Part shown: positions 44,575-53,430 of the stretch, piece by piece
How positions within the stretch are numbered: position 1 is the first letter of the stretch
How the letters are laid out: every line of letters starts with the position of its first letter
NCBI RefSeq assembly: GCF_030767025.1
Contig: NZ_JASITE010000014.1
Coordinates: 143,537-207,536 of the forward strand
Origin: Nocardia sp. CC227C
GTDB taxonomy: Bacteria; Actinomycetota; Actinomycetes; Mycobacteriales; Mycobacteriaceae
Direction of reading: 5' to 3'
DNA length: 64,000 nt
Notes under the pieces: model-generated
Told to the model about the DNA's origin: nothing
What the model saw: the letters and a program-made list of their open reading frames with translations, nothing else
Database searches by the model: none
Program-made: the position numbers and the translations under genes

Positions 44575-45983
44575 CGGCCAGGAACCCACCGGCTCCGTAC
44601 CGGCCTCCAGGATGGCGGAGGACAGGCCGCTGCGGGACAGCTGGTGGGCGGCCGCGAGTCCGGATTGTCCGCCGCCGACGATGAGTGCGTCGTATTCGGT
44701 TGGCATGGTGCATCTTTCGGTTCGTGTGAGATTCGAACGGTGCGGACGGCCAGTGCGACGGCCGGTGCCGTGAGGAGGGCGAGTACGAGGTAGGCGCGGG
44801 CGTAGCCGCCGGTCCAGGCCGACAGCAGGCTGCCCGCCCAGGGGGCCAGTGCCATCACGATGACGACGGGCGCGGACAGCAGGCCGTTCAGCCGCCCGTA
44901 GTGGGTCGCACCCCAACGGTCGGTGATGGCCGTGGCTTTGATGAGGGTGAACAGCCCCCGGATCACGCCGGCGCCGACGCCGATGGCGATCAAGACCGGA
45001 ACCGTGGTGCCGAGGCCGAGCAGTGCCGTCGCGAGCGCGGTCGCCGCGACGATCGCCACCGTTCGGAATGCCACGCTGGTGCGGGCGGCCAACGTCAGGT
45101 AGCCGATCCGTCCGAGCACCTGTCCGGCTCCGCCGAGGCCGAGCGCCAGCGCCGCCAGTTCCGGGGAGAACCCGCGCTCCTCCAGGAGCGGAACGAGATT
45201 GAACACCCCGGCGGAGGTCACGAAAGCGGTCACGCACAGCGTGATCACCAGCGCGGTGAAGGCGCGGCTGCGGGCGATGGCGGAATGATCGTCGAACGCG
45301 GCGGTGACCGGCGCGGGCGGATGCGGCCACGCACCGCGCAGACCGGCCCAGTGCGCGGGCACCGTCACCACGGCGAGGACGACCGCGAGCACCAGATAGG
45401 TTGTCCGCCAATCGGTCCGCTGCGCCAGTACCGCGGTGAGCGGTGCGAACACGGTGCTGGCCAGTCCGGCGGCCAGGGTGAGCACCATGAGCGCGCGCAC
45501 CCGCTCCGCACCCCACCAGCGGGTCAGCGCGGCGAAGGCGGGCGGGTACAGCACCGCGCCCATGGCGGCCCCGGCGGCGATCCACCCGGCGAAGAACAGG
45601 GCGAGATTCGGTGCGGTGGCCACCACGACCAGCGCCGCCGCCCCCACCACCGATCCGGCGGTCATCACCCGGCGCGGACCGGCTCGATCGAGCATGCGGC
45701 CGACGGGAATCCCGACCAGGGCGGCGGTCAGCTGGCCGATCGAGAACGCCGCCGTGATCACCTGCGCCGACCATCCGGTATCCCGGGTGATCGATACGGC
45801 CAGCACCGGGAAGGCGTAGTAGAGAACGCCCCAGCTGGTGATCTCGGTGAGGCACAGGACGGCCAGGACACGGCGCAGACCGTTTCGGGTGAGCGTGCCC
45901 GTCGGTGGCGCGGTGTCGGTGTCGGACCCATCCGCTGTCCGATCACCGCGCCCGACGGAGTCGCCGCGCGATGTCGTCGCCAT
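44520..45983 (-). CDS. MFS transporter of the right arsenic cassette, with an out-of-frame C-terminal tail
   Basis: A 487-residue frame whose first ~410 residues form a 12-helix MFS protein closely similar to the one at 30926 (LCLTEITSWGVLYYAFPVL, GIPVGRMLDRAGPRRVM, LYPPAFAALTRW). The counterpart ends with its last helix; here the frame has no stop there and runs on for about 75 residues of Pro/Ser/Arg-rich sequence read through the truncated flavoprotein in another frame. The tail is probably non-functional by-product, though the transporter core is intact. The ATG is three bases after the stop of the flavoprotein gene upstream. Confidence 0.88.
   Translation of the reverse strand: MATTSRGDSVGRGDRTADGSDTDTAPPTGTLTRNGLRRVLAVLCLTEITSWGVLYYAFPVLAVSITRDTGWSAQVITAAFSIGQLTAALVGIPVGRMLDRAGPRRVMTAGSVVGAAALVVVATAPNLALFFAGWIAAGAAMGAVLYPPAFAALTRWWGAERVRALMVLTLAAGLASTVFAPLTAVLAQRTDWRTTYLVLAVVLAVVTVPAHWAGLRGAWPHPPAPVTAAFDDHSAIARSRAFTALVITLCVTAFVTSAGVFNLVPLLEERGFSPELAALALGLGGAGQVLGRIGYLTLAARTSVAFRTVAIVAATALATALLGLGTTVPVLIAIGVGAGVIRGLFTLIKATAITDRWGATHYGRLNGLLSAPVVIVMALAPWAGSLLSAWTGGYARAYLVLALLTAPAVALAVRTVRISHEPKDAPCQPNTTHSSSAADNPDSRPPTSCPAAACPPPSWRPVRSRWVPGRTRMAAQPIVELPARRRP
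44575..44706 (-). pseudogene. Truncated FAD oxidoreductase (first 44 codons)
   Basis: From ATG 44706 the peptide MPTEYDALIVGGGQSGLAAA and following residues to GSWP match the N-terminus of the intact flavoprotein at 32158 (GGGQSGL, LEAG.EP.GSWP). After residue 44 the similarity ends abruptly and the frame continues in unrelated sequence to a stop near 44455. A deletion removed the remaining ~310 codons. It is thus the right-hand counterpart of the left cassette's third gene. Confidence 0.85.
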
Positions 45984-45986
45984 CGA

Positions 45987-47327
45987 TCAGGAATCGGAGT
46001 CGACCGACCCCAACGAGATCAGCTGCGGGGTCGGGGATCCGCAGCAGCCGCCGTCGCTACCTGCGGTCTCGGATTCGTCGACCACACCCGCGCCGCCGCA
46101 GACTCCCGTCTCGGGCAGGGTGAGCTCGACGCGGGCGGCGGACTCGCGATCCCCGGCGATCTCGGCGGCGATACTGCGGACCTGCTCGTACCCGGTGAGC
46201 GCCAGGAAGGTCGGGGCGCGCCCGTAGCTCTTCATACCCGCCAGGTAGAAGCCGGGTTCCGGATGCGACAGCTCGGCCGCGCCGTGCGGATACACCGTGC
46301 CGCAGGAATGCACGTTCGGGTCGATGAGCGGGGCGAGTCGCACCGGGGCCTCGAGCACCGGATCCAGACCGAGGCGGATCTCCGACAGCCACGACAGCAC
46401 CGGCCGGAAGCCGGTCAACGCCACCACCCGGTCCACGCCTTCGACCCGGGCGCCGGACTCGGCCGTGAGCGCGATCCGACCGCCGTCGGACTCCACTGTC
46501 GCCGTGCGGAATCCGGTGACGAGCCGGAGCAGTCCGGCCTCGACGGCGGCCTTGGCGCGCAGACCCAGCGCCCCGCGGGCGGGCAGCTGATCGGCCGCGC
46601 CGCCGCCGAAGGTGTCGCCGACCTCACCGCGGCGCAGCACCCAGGTCAGCCGGGTGTCCGGATCGTCCTTCGCCAGTTCCGCCAGCGCCACGATCGCGGT
46701 GAGGGCCGAATGACCGCTGCCCGCGATGACGGTGTGCGCACCGGCGTGGTGGGCGCGCTCGCGTGGATCGTTCAGGTCGGGCACCCGATACGAGATCGCC
46801 TCGGCCGCAGCGGCTTCCCCGAGGGCTGGCAGTCCGTCACCGCCCAGGGGATTCGGTCCGGTCCAGGTGCCCGAGGCGTCGATGACCGCACGTGCGGTGA
46901 CCCGCTCCTCTCCGCCGTCGGCGGTGCGGAGGCGCACGACCAATGGTTCGGTGTCGCGTCCCGCGTCCACCACCCGGTCACGACCGCGGCGCGTCACTCC
47001 GACCACCTCGACGCCGAGCCGAACGACCTTGTCGCCCAGCGCGTCCGCCAGTGGGATCAGATAGTCGTGTGCCCAGTCCTGGCCGGTCGGATACGTCTCC
47101 GGATCCGGTGCGGTCCAGCCGGTGGTCTCCAGCAGCCGCCGCCCCGCCGGGGCGATCAGCTCACCCCAGCGGGAGAAGAGGCGCACATGATTCCACTCCG
47201 TGACCGCCGCGCCCGCCCGCTCGCCGCGTTCGAGCACCAGCGGCCGCAGTCCGCGTTCCCGCAGTTCGGCCGCCGCCGCCAGACCGATCGGCCCGGCTCC
47301 CACCACGACCACAGGCAACTCGTTCAT
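45987..47327 (-). CDS. Arsenic-cluster FAD oxidoreductase with Cys-rich tail
   Basis: A 446-residue flavoprotein. VVVGAGPIGLAAAAELRERG binds FAD, GSGHSALTAIVALAELAK is the NAD(P) site, VVALTGFRPVLSWLSEIRLG (20 residues) closes the flavin site. A C-terminal tail has TGVCGGAGV and GGCCGSPTP, Cys motifs well suited to bind arsenite. Homologues occur next to ArsR-ArsN fusions in actinobacteria. A similar-type gene must once have stood at the left end, where only the 16-codon stub at 30879 remains. GGAAGG precedes ATG 47327; divergent from the fusion gene. Confidence 0.88.
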   Translation of the reverse strand: MNELPVVVVGAGPIGLAAAAELRERGLRPLVLERGERAGAAVTEWNHVRLFSRWGELIAPAGRRLLETTGWTAPDPETYPTGQDWAHDYLIPLADALGDKVVRLGVEVVGVTRRGRDRVVDAGRDTEPLVVRLRTADGGEERVTARAVIDASGTWTGPNPLGGDGLPALGEAAAAEAISYRVPDLNDPRERAHHAGAHTVIAGSGHSALTAIVALAELAKDDPDTRLTWVLRRGEVGDTFGGGAADQLPARGALGLRAKAAVEAGLLRLVTGFRTATVESDGGRIALTAESGARVEGVDRVVALTGFRPVLSWLSEIRLGLDPVLEAPVRLAPLIDPNVHSCGTVYPHGAAELSHPEPGFYLAGMKSYGRAPTFLALTGYEQVRSIAAEIAGDRESAARVELTLPETGVCGGAGVVDESETAGSDGGCCGSPTPQLISLGSVDSDS

Positions 47328-47341
47328 TGGAAGATCCTTCC

Positions 47342-47416
47342 ATCGATGTTCATCGATTTACCGCCTCGAACTCTATCGACCACGGTCGATGAACGCAACT
47401 ATTGATGTGCATCGAT
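47342..47416. promoter_or_regulatory. Two candidate ArsR operators of the right cassette
   Basis: ATCGATGTTCATCGAT (47342-47357) is a perfect inverted repeat around TT; ATTGATGTGCATCGAT (47401-47416) is a one-mismatch copy. They lie beside the two divergent starts, so each may control one gene. The half-site CATCGAT is shared with the left cassette. Confidence 0.75.
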
Positions 47417-47428
47417 ATAGTGGAGGGC

Positions 47429-48289
47429 ATGACGTCGCTGGATATGCCGGTCGTGCGGACCGAACACCGCCTGGACGCGCTCCCGGTCGCCGACGCGACC
47501 ACCTACGCGAGCTGGTTCGCCTGCCTGGCCGACCCGACGCGGGTGCGCCTGCTGCACCACGTCGCCAGCCGACCGGGTGGGGTCACGGTGGGGGAGATCG
47601 CCGAGGCGCTCGGCATCGGCCAGCCGACCGTCTCGCACCACGTCCGCAAGCTCGCCGATGTGGGCTTCGTGCTGGTCCACAAGGAACGCACCAGCACCGT
47701 GGTCACCGTCAATCCCGCCTGCTGCACCGGTCTGCCGCACGCCGCCGACGCCGTCATGGGCGTCCTGCCGCCACAACCGTGCTGCCCCCAGGACATCCCC
47801 GACGATGTCGCCGTGCGAGCCATGACCGATGCCGACTGGGGTGCCGTCCTGCGCATCTACGGTGAGGGAATCGCCACGCGCAACGCCACTTTCGAGACCG
47901 AGGTACCGGCGCGCGAAGACCTCGACGCCGGGTGGCTGCCCGGCCATCGCTGGATCGCCGAGATCGACGGCGCGATCGTCGGCTGGGCGGCGCTGGCCCC
48001 GGTCTCCCGTCGTGACTGCTATCGGGGCGTCGCCGAGACGTCGGTCTACGTGGCCGCGGGCATGCGGGGCCGCGGTGTCGGCAAGGCGCTGCTGCGCACC
48101 CAGGTGTGCACCGCCGACGACGCGGGCCTGTGGACCCTGCAGAGTACGGTCTTCCCCGAGAACCGCGCGAGTATCGCTCTGCACCACGCGGCGGGCTTCC
48201 GCACCATCGGCGTCCGCGAGCGCATCGCCCGACTCGACGGCCAGTGGCGCGACACCGTCCTGCTCGAACGCCGCGGTCCGATCACCTGA
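47429..48289 (+). CDS. ArsR regulator fused to ArsN1-like acetyltransferase
   Basis: A 286-residue fusion. Residues 20-95 are an ArsR winged helix (CLADPTRVRLLHHVA, GQPTVSHHVRKLADVGF), with Cys98-Cys99 and Cys118-Cys119 as likely metal ligands. Residues 128-282 are a GNAT domain close to ArsN1 and Pat/Bar enzymes: LRIYGEGIATRNATFETE, GWAALAPVSRR, AETSVYVAAGMRGRGVGKAL and LQSTVFPENRASIALHHAAGF. ArsN1 acetylates arsinothricin and phosphinothricin, so this protein may both sense arsenic and inactivate an arsenic antibiotic. The start ATG 47429 follows GGAGGG almost directly; Met at 47444 is possible. Confidence 0.92.
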   Translation: MTSLDMPVVRTEHRLDALPVADATTYASWFACLADPTRVRLLHHVASRPGGVTVGEIAEALGIGQPTVSHHVRKLADVGFVLVHKERTSTVVTVNPACCTGLPHAADAVMGVLPPQPCCPQDIPDDVAVRAMTDADWGAVLRIYGEGIATRNATFETEVPAREDLDAGWLPGHRWIAEIDGAIVGWAALAPVSRRDCYRGVAETSVYVAAGMRGRGVGKALLRTQVCTADDAGLWTLQSTVFPENRASIALHHAAGFRTIGVRERIARLDGQWRDTVLLERRGPIT

Positions 48290-48463
48290 CCACCGCCGCG
48301 TCCGGTGGACAGGTGGTACTGGCGTGGGGAGTGAACTATCGCCGCTTGTGACAGCCGCAGTCACGGGCACGGCTGCGCGAGCTGCCGAATGGAAGTATCC
48401 GAGCGATTGCCTGTCGGCAGCTGTAATCCGGTCCGGCTGTGGCGGTGTCGTACACTCGCGGTC

Positions 48464-48901
48464 GTGAGCTTCCGATCCGCATCGCGTCGACGGGTGGCTT
48501 CGCCGCGTCGTCGCGCGCTGGTCGGAGTCGTGGTGACGGCCATTATCGGCCTGGTTGTCGGGCTGGTCGCGGCCTGTGTGCTCGGTGATCGGTCACCGAC
48601 TGCACAGAGTTCGTCGGAGGTCGCGGCGGTTTCCGCCGCGGCAGCGTGGGAGGCGACCGGCGATACGGCCGTCGCCGTGAACACGGTCAAGGCTCCGGGT
48701 TGCCGGAAGATGCCTGATCAGCCTCCGACGCCGGTGCGCGACGCCGCGTCGCATCGGGAGGATATCCGGATACCGATCGCGATTCGGGACGTGCCGGACA
48801 CGGCCGGGGCCGGGCGGTCGCTTTCCGTGCGGGCGGTGCCGATCGAGACGACGGGTCCGCCGATATCACCGCTGGATCTGACTACCGTCCTGCGGATTTA
48901 G
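48464..48901 (+). CDS. Hypothetical single-helix membrane or secreted protein
   Basis: A 145-residue protein, Arg-rich at the start, with one membrane helix (about residues 17-38, VGVVVTAIIGLVVGLVAACV). The outer part is Pro/Ala-rich, with a single PGCRKMP Cys region. No family was recognised. GTG 48464 is nine bases after a TACACT element, consistent with a leaderless message. It precedes the DsbA-like gene by about 105 bases and might belong to the same export or redox unit. Confidence 0.6.
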   Translation: MSFRSASRRRVASPRRRALVGVVVTAIIGLVVGLVAACVLGDRSPTAQSSSEVAAVSAAAAWEATGDTAVAVNTVKAPGCRKMPDQPPTPVRDAASHREDIRIPIAIRDVPDTAGAGRSLSVRAVPIETTGPPISPLDLTTVLRI

Positions 48902-49007
48902 ACGACCCCGCGCAGCACCGGCTCGCCGTTGGCGGGTGGGCTGCGTTCGGCATGTCGTCAGTCGTAGGTCGCGCGTCCACGCGGACGCGCACAGTCAGGA
49001 GTTCCCC

Positions 49008-49790
49008 ATGTCCAAACCCTCCCAGCGCCGTGCCCGAAACACCCCGGCCGCGCGGCCGTCCGCTCGACCGGTGATGGCGAAGATCGGGGCGGGCCTCGCG
49101 GTGTTCGCGGCGGTGGCCTTGCTCGTGATCGCGATCTCGCAGATCACCCACGAACAGACCGAGGAATCCGCGCGCGCGGATGCGGCGGCCACATCCACGG
49201 CGGACGACGAGATCATTCGGCAGCTGGCCGCCCTCGCCCGCCGCGACGCCGACGACCCCATGGCGCGCGGTGCGGTGGACGCACCGGTGGTGATGATCGA
49301 GTACTCGGATTTCCAGTGCCCGTACTGCAAGCAGTTCGCCCAGCGCACCGAGCCGGAGTTGGTGCGGCGGTATCTCGACAGCGGGCAGCTGCGCATCGAG
49401 TGGCGGAGTATGGCGTTCTTCGGAGCCGAGTCCGAGCTGGCGGCGCGGGCCGCCTGGGCGGCGGGACAGCAGGGTCGCTTCTGGGAGATGCACGACCAGC
49501 TGTTCGAACATTCGCCGGAGAAGAAGAACACCGGTGTGTTCACCGACGACGCTGTGGCCGAGTGGGCGCTGCGCGCCGGGGTCGCCGATATCGCCAAGTT
49601 CCGGGCGGACCTGAACTCCGATGCGGCACGCGAGGCGGTGGACACCGATATGAACGAGGCGATCGGGATCGGAGTCGGTTCCACACCGGCCTTCCTGATC
49701 AATGGGCGGCCGATCCTCGGTGCGCGGCCGGTCGAGCAGATGATCGCGGTGATCGAAGCCGGGCTGCGCGACCGGGCGGGCGACAAGTGA
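49008..49790 (+). CDS. DsbA-family thiol:disulfide oxidoreductase
   Basis: A 260-residue protein with one N-terminal membrane helix (about residues 24-45, AKIGAGLAVFAAVALLVIAI) and an outward thioredoxin-like DsbA domain. EYSDFQCPYCKQFAQRTEP carries the active-site CPYC, and GVGSTPAFLINGRPI the cis-Pro loop. The ATG 49008 follows CAGGAG. Coupled by a 4-base overlap with a CcdA-like gene, which would supply electrons or oxidation through the membrane. Confidence 0.9.
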   Translation: MSKPSQRRARNTPAARPSARPVMAKIGAGLAVFAAVALLVIAISQITHEQTEESARADAAATSTADDEIIRQLAALARRDADDPMARGAVDAPVVMIEYSDFQCPYCKQFAQRTEPELVRRYLDSGQLRIEWRSMAFFGAESELAARAAWAAGQQGRFWEMHDQLFEHSPEKKNTGVFTDDAVAEWALRAGVADIAKFRADLNSDAAREAVDTDMNEAIGIGVGSTPAFLINGRPILGARPVEQMIAVIEAGLRDRAGDK

Positions 49791-50629
49791 CCTCCGGAAT
49801 CGGTTATGCCGCGGCATTTCTCGGCGGAGTGCTGGCCTTGCTCAGCCCGTGCAGCGCCCTGCTGCTGCCGAGCTTCTTCGCGTACTCCTTCGGAGCCACC
49901 GGAAGATTGGTGTCCCGCACCGGCATCTTCTACCTCGGCCTGTGCACCACCCTGGTACCGCTCGGGGCCGCCGGATCACTGCTCGGGGGAGTGCTGACCA
50001 GGCATCGCGAACTCGTGATCGCCATCGGCGGCTGGACCATCATCGCGCTCGGGATACTGCAAATCCTCGGCCGCGGTTTCGCTTTCGGCTTCGCGCAACG
50101 CGGGATGGCCAGGCACGGCGGATCCGAGAAGTCCGGCGCGGTCTACGCGCTCGGCATGGTCTACGGGCTGTCCGGATTCTGCGTCGGCCCCATTCTCGGG
50201 TCGATTCTCACGGTGGCGGCATTGAGTTCCTCGCCGGTGCACGGCGGCTCGCTGCTCGCCGTCTACGCGCTGGGCATGGCGCTGCCGCTGTTCGTCCTGG
50301 CCCTGCTCTGGGACCGGTTCGATCTCGGCAGCCGCCGCTGGCTGCGCGGCCGTCCGATAGCGCTCGGTCGCCTCCGGCTGCACACCACCTCGCTGATCTC
50401 CGGCCTGTTCTTCATTGCCGTCGGCGCGCTGTTCCTGCTCACCGACGGCGGCTCGATCATCGCCGGAAACGCCGACGCCAGTGTCGATCTCGAGGATCGG
50501 GTGCTGCGCCTCACGGCCGCCCTGTCGGACACCACGGTGCTGTTACTGCTCGGCGCGGTGGTGCTGTTGCTCGTAGCGTGGCGACTGCTCCGCTGCGACC
50601 GGCGCGACGTGGACCGGGCCGAAGTGTGA
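49787..50629 (+). CDS. CcdA-like cytochrome c biogenesis/thiol transfer membrane protein
   Basis: A 280-residue membrane protein of about seven helices. GGVLALLSPCSALLLPSFFA carries the first redox Cys within the PC motif and GMVYGLSGFCVGPILGSIL the second, the pair that passes electrons from cytoplasmic thioredoxin. GTG 49787 overlaps the DsbA-like gene (GTGA). Possible jobs are cytochrome c maturation, or reduction of the adjacent DsbA-like protein. Confidence 0.9.
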   Translation: MTSGIGYAAAFLGGVLALLSPCSALLLPSFFAYSFGATGRLVSRTGIFYLGLCTTLVPLGAAGSLLGGVLTRHRELVIAIGGWTIIALGILQILGRGFAFGFAQRGMARHGGSEKSGAVYALGMVYGLSGFCVGPILGSILTVAALSSSPVHGGSLLAVYALGMALPLFVLALLWDRFDLGSRRWLRGRPIALGRLRLHTTSLISGLFFIAVGALFLLTDGGSIIAGNADASVDLEDRVLRLTAALSDTTVLLLLGAVVLLLVAWRLLRCDRRDVDRAEV

Positions 50630-50638
50630 CCCATTGCC

Positions 50639-50680
50639 TGTATATGCCATGTCGGCTATATTGCCGATATGGCATATACA
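50639..50680. promoter_or_regulatory. 42-bp near-perfect palindrome over the ArsR start codon
   Basis: TGTATATGCCAT at 50639-50650 is mirrored by ATGGCATATACA at 50669-50680, and the inner TCGGC...GCCGA arms also pair. The start codon of the ArsR gene (50669) lies inside the right arm, so a bound dimer pair would block transcription and initiation; the message is probably leaderless. Confidence 0.9.
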
Positions 50681-50989
50681 TTCGAGGTGGTCGCCGAGCC
50701 GCGGCGCCGTGAGATCCTCGATCTGCTGCGGGGTCGCGACCGGCTGGTGGGGGAGCTGGTGGAGGAGTTGCGCCTGGCGCAGCCGACGGTCTCCAAACAT
50801 CTGAAGGTGCTGCATCGGGCGGGGCTGGTCGAGGTGCGGCGGGATGCGCAGCGTCGGTGGTATCGGCTGCGGCCGCAGCCGCTCGCCGAGATCGACCTGT
50901 GGCTGACCCCGTACCGCTCGTTGTGGGAGACCAGCCTGAACGCCCTGGAACGCCATCTCGATGCCATGCCCGACGACGAGGAGGAATGA
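50669..50989 (+). CDS. ArsR-family regulator (no metal-binding motif)
   Basis: A 106-residue winged-helix protein: VVAEPRRREILDLLRGRD, LVEELRLAQPTVSKHLKVLH and YRLRPQPLAEIDLWLTPYR. It lacks the ELCVCD-type Cys motif, so a non-metal signal is likely. It autoregulates through the palindrome and is followed after one base by a SRPBCC gene; ArsR-AHSA1 pairs are common in actinobacteria and sense small hydrophobic ligands. Confidence 0.93.
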   Translation: MAYTFEVVAEPRRREILDLLRGRDRLVGELVEELRLAQPTVSKHLKVLHRAGLVEVRRDAQRRWYRLRPQPLAEIDLWLTPYRSLWETSLNALERHLDAMPDDEEE

Positions 50990-50990
50990 C

Positions 50991-51944
50991 ATGAACGATC
51001 CGGCCGAGCTGAATATCGTTCGCGGCGAGCCGACCCTGCGATTCGAGCGGCGGCTGGCCCATCCGCCGGAGAAGGTGTGGAGGGCGATCACCGATCCGAA
51101 GGAGCTGGCCGCCTGGTTCCCGGCAGCGGTGGACTACGCCGAGCCGCGGCCGGGTGTGCCGATGCGGTTCACCTTCCCGGGCGAGGCGGTGGCGGACGGC
51201 ACCTGGGCCGGTGAAGTGCTCGAGGTGGACCGGCCCACGGTGTTCATGTTCCGCTGGAGCCACGACGTGTTGCGCTTCGAGTTGGTGCCCGACGGCACCG
51301 GCTGTCGGCTGATCTTCACCCAGACCATCGGCGGCGGCGGGATCGGTCGCCTGGGTGCGGCCCGCACCGCGGTCGGCTGGGAAGGCTGTCTGGCCGAACT
51401 CGCCGCCGCGCTGGATGGCACGGGGTCGGGCACAGAGGGTGGATTCCTGCCCCGGGTCGAGCGCTACCTCGCCGAATTCGACTTGGACAGCGGCATTCTC
51501 GCCGAGTCGGGCGATGAGCGCGAGATCCGGTTCGCCCGCGATCTGGTCTGGAAGCCCGCGGACGAGGTGTGGTCGGTACTCGTCGAGGACGCCGCCGCGG
51601 CCGTCGGCGAGCGGCCGCCGGTGCGCGCGTTCAACGAGCACATCCCGGCCGGAACCGTCACCGCGGTCGAGCCGCCGTGGGTACTCGAATACAGCTGGCT
51701 CCACGACGGTGCGCCGGTCGGCCGGGTGCGCTGGACGATTGTCGTCGATCCAGAGTTCGGCACCCGCGTCGAACTGACCCAGACCCTTCCGCGTCAGCTG
51801 ACCGCACTGGCCCCCGAATTCCTCGCGGCCTGGCAGGTCCATCTGGACCTGTTCTTCGCCGCGGTGCACGGCGAGGTGCGCTGCGGCTGGCCCGCCGAAC
51901 GCGTGGCGGCGCTGACGGAGCGCTACGCGTCGGCCGTGCCCTGA
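50991..51944 (+). CDS. Tandem SRPBCC/AHSA1-domain protein
   Basis: A 317-residue protein with two START-like hydrophobic-pocket domains: residues about 10-160 (FERRLAHPPEKVWRAITDPK, FTFPGEAVADGTWAGEVLEV) and 168-315 (RDLVWKPADEVWSVLVEDAA, VLEYSWLHDGAPVGRVRWTI). The single-domain form is more usual. The domain binds lipids or polyketides, or acts as Hsp90 cochaperone. Same operon as the ArsR gene; ATG 50991 is preceded by GAGGAATGAC. Confidence 0.9.
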   Translation: MNDPAELNIVRGEPTLRFERRLAHPPEKVWRAITDPKELAAWFPAAVDYAEPRPGVPMRFTFPGEAVADGTWAGEVLEVDRPTVFMFRWSHDVLRFELVPDGTGCRLIFTQTIGGGGIGRLGAARTAVGWEGCLAELAAALDGTGSGTEGGFLPRVERYLAEFDLDSGILAESGDEREIRFARDLVWKPADEVWSVLVEDAAAAVGERPPVRAFNEHIPAGTVTAVEPPWVLEYSWLHDGAPVGRVRWTIVVDPEFGTRVELTQTLPRQLTALAPEFLAAWQVHLDLFFAAVHGEVRCGWPAERVAALTERYASAVP

Positions 51945-52212
51945 TCGGTCGTCGCGGGGCCGCCCGCTGTCGCGGTATCGGACCGGCAGCCGAATTCGAA
52001 ACGACCGACCGAAAAGTGAGTGATCGTGTACAGCCGGTGCGGATTCGTACTGGTCGAAGGACCGATTCATTGGCGAAGTCAGCTGGTCGCCCGCCGGATG
52101 AACCGAGACCCGAGTGCGGTGTGAAAGGGGAGTAGAAGGTGAGCGCTCCTTCACTTTAGGCTTCGATCATCGGCCGGAAGGACCGCAGCACCTGGGCGGA
52201 AGGGAGTCGACG

Positions 52213-53430
52213 ATGACATCCAACGAGGCACTCCGAGCGGGACTCACACTCTCGGGCAAGCCGATGTCCACACCACTACAGGACGTCCGTGCCGTGTCAC
52301 GGCGATTGGTCGGGCACTTCGTCGACAATGTGATCCCCTGCGGCACCTTGCCCGGTGACATCATCGCCGGTGACGTCACCACGATCACCAGGTTCTGCCT
52401 GCGACTGTCGGTCAGCATGCTGGACGGCCAGGACATCCCCGCGAAGACCGACCGGCTGGCCGCCGCGGCGGCGGGCTGGGCGCGCGAAGGCGTGCCGATC
52501 GACACCATCCTGCACGCCATCCACGAGGGGTTCAAAGTCGGAATAGATCTGGTGCTGTCGAATGCGACGGCGAACGACTACGAGAACCTCGTCGGCGGCG
52601 CCAAATTGGTGGTGGAGATGCTGGACACCATGAACGCCACGGTCGCCCGCGCCTACGTGCGTGAACACCGGGCGGCCGTCAGCGAGCACCACACCGCCGT
52701 GCACACCCTCACCTCCGCCCTGCTGGCCGGCTGCCCGACCTCGACCATGGCGCGGGAGTGCGGGATCGCCATCGCGGAGTCGTATTTCATACTGGCACTG
52801 GATATTCCGATGCATCCGGACGAGCGGCATCCGATGCTCGACGGCAAGGTCGTCGCCCGGCGCAAACTCCGGCGGCTACAGGCCGAACTCGGCACCCGCT
52901 GCGGTGAGGACGCCCTCGCACTGCTCAGCGTGGACGGCGGCACCATCCTGCTGCCGATGACGGGCCGCCGCGACGAGCAACTCGACGAGCTGATCGAGCA
53001 GCTGTCGACCGCCGCGCGGGTGTCGGTGACCGCCGCCGCGGTGACCGCCGCGGTGGGCGATGTGCCGGGCGCTGCGGACCGCGCCCACGAGGTACTCGAT
53101 ATGGTGCAGCGACTGCACTGCGTTCCGGGGTTGTACCGATTCACCGATATGGCGCTGGAATATCAGCTGACGCGGCCCGGGCCGGGGCGTGAAGCCCTCG
53201 GTTCGCTGCTGGATCCCCTCGACTCACACCCCGAATTGCTCGAAACCCTGCTGAGCCATATCGCCAATAACCTCAATCGGCAGCGCACCGCCCGCGAGTT
53301 GCATATCCACACCAATACGGTGGACTATCGACTGCGCCGCATCGGCCAGTTGACCGGGTTGGACCCGACGGTGACATCGGGTCTGTGGCAGTTGCGTTCG
53401 GCGATCATCGCCCGCTCTTTCACGGAGTGA
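52213..53430 (+). CDS. PucR/CdaR-type transcriptional regulator
   Basis: A 405-residue regulator with an N-terminal ligand or RsbT-like domain (RRLVGHFVDNVIPCGTLPGD, AAGWAREGVPIDTILHAIHE), a middle GGDEF-like region without its motif, and a C-terminal PucR HTH: LLETLLSHIANNLNRQRTAR and LHIHTNTVDYRLRRIGQLTG. PucR-type proteins often activate neighbouring catabolic genes. ATG 52213 has GGAAGGGAG seven bases upstream. Its 3' end overlaps the dehydratase gene tail to tail by 11 bases. Confidence 0.9.
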   Translation: MTSNEALRAGLTLSGKPMSTPLQDVRAVSRRLVGHFVDNVIPCGTLPGDIIAGDVTTITRFCLRLSVSMLDGQDIPAKTDRLAAAAAGWAREGVPIDTILHAIHEGFKVGIDLVLSNATANDYENLVGGAKLVVEMLDTMNATVARAYVREHRAAVSEHHTAVHTLTSALLAGCPTSTMARECGIAIAESYFILALDIPMHPDERHPMLDGKVVARRKLRRLQAELGTRCGEDALALLSVDGGTILLPMTGRRDEQLDELIEQLSTAARVSVTAAAVTAAVGDVPGAADRAHEVLDMVQRLHCVPGLYRFTDMALEYQLTRPGPGREALGSLLDPLDSHPELLETLLSHIANNLNRQRTARELHIHTNTVDYRLRRIGQLTGLDPTVTSGLWQLRSAIIARSFTE

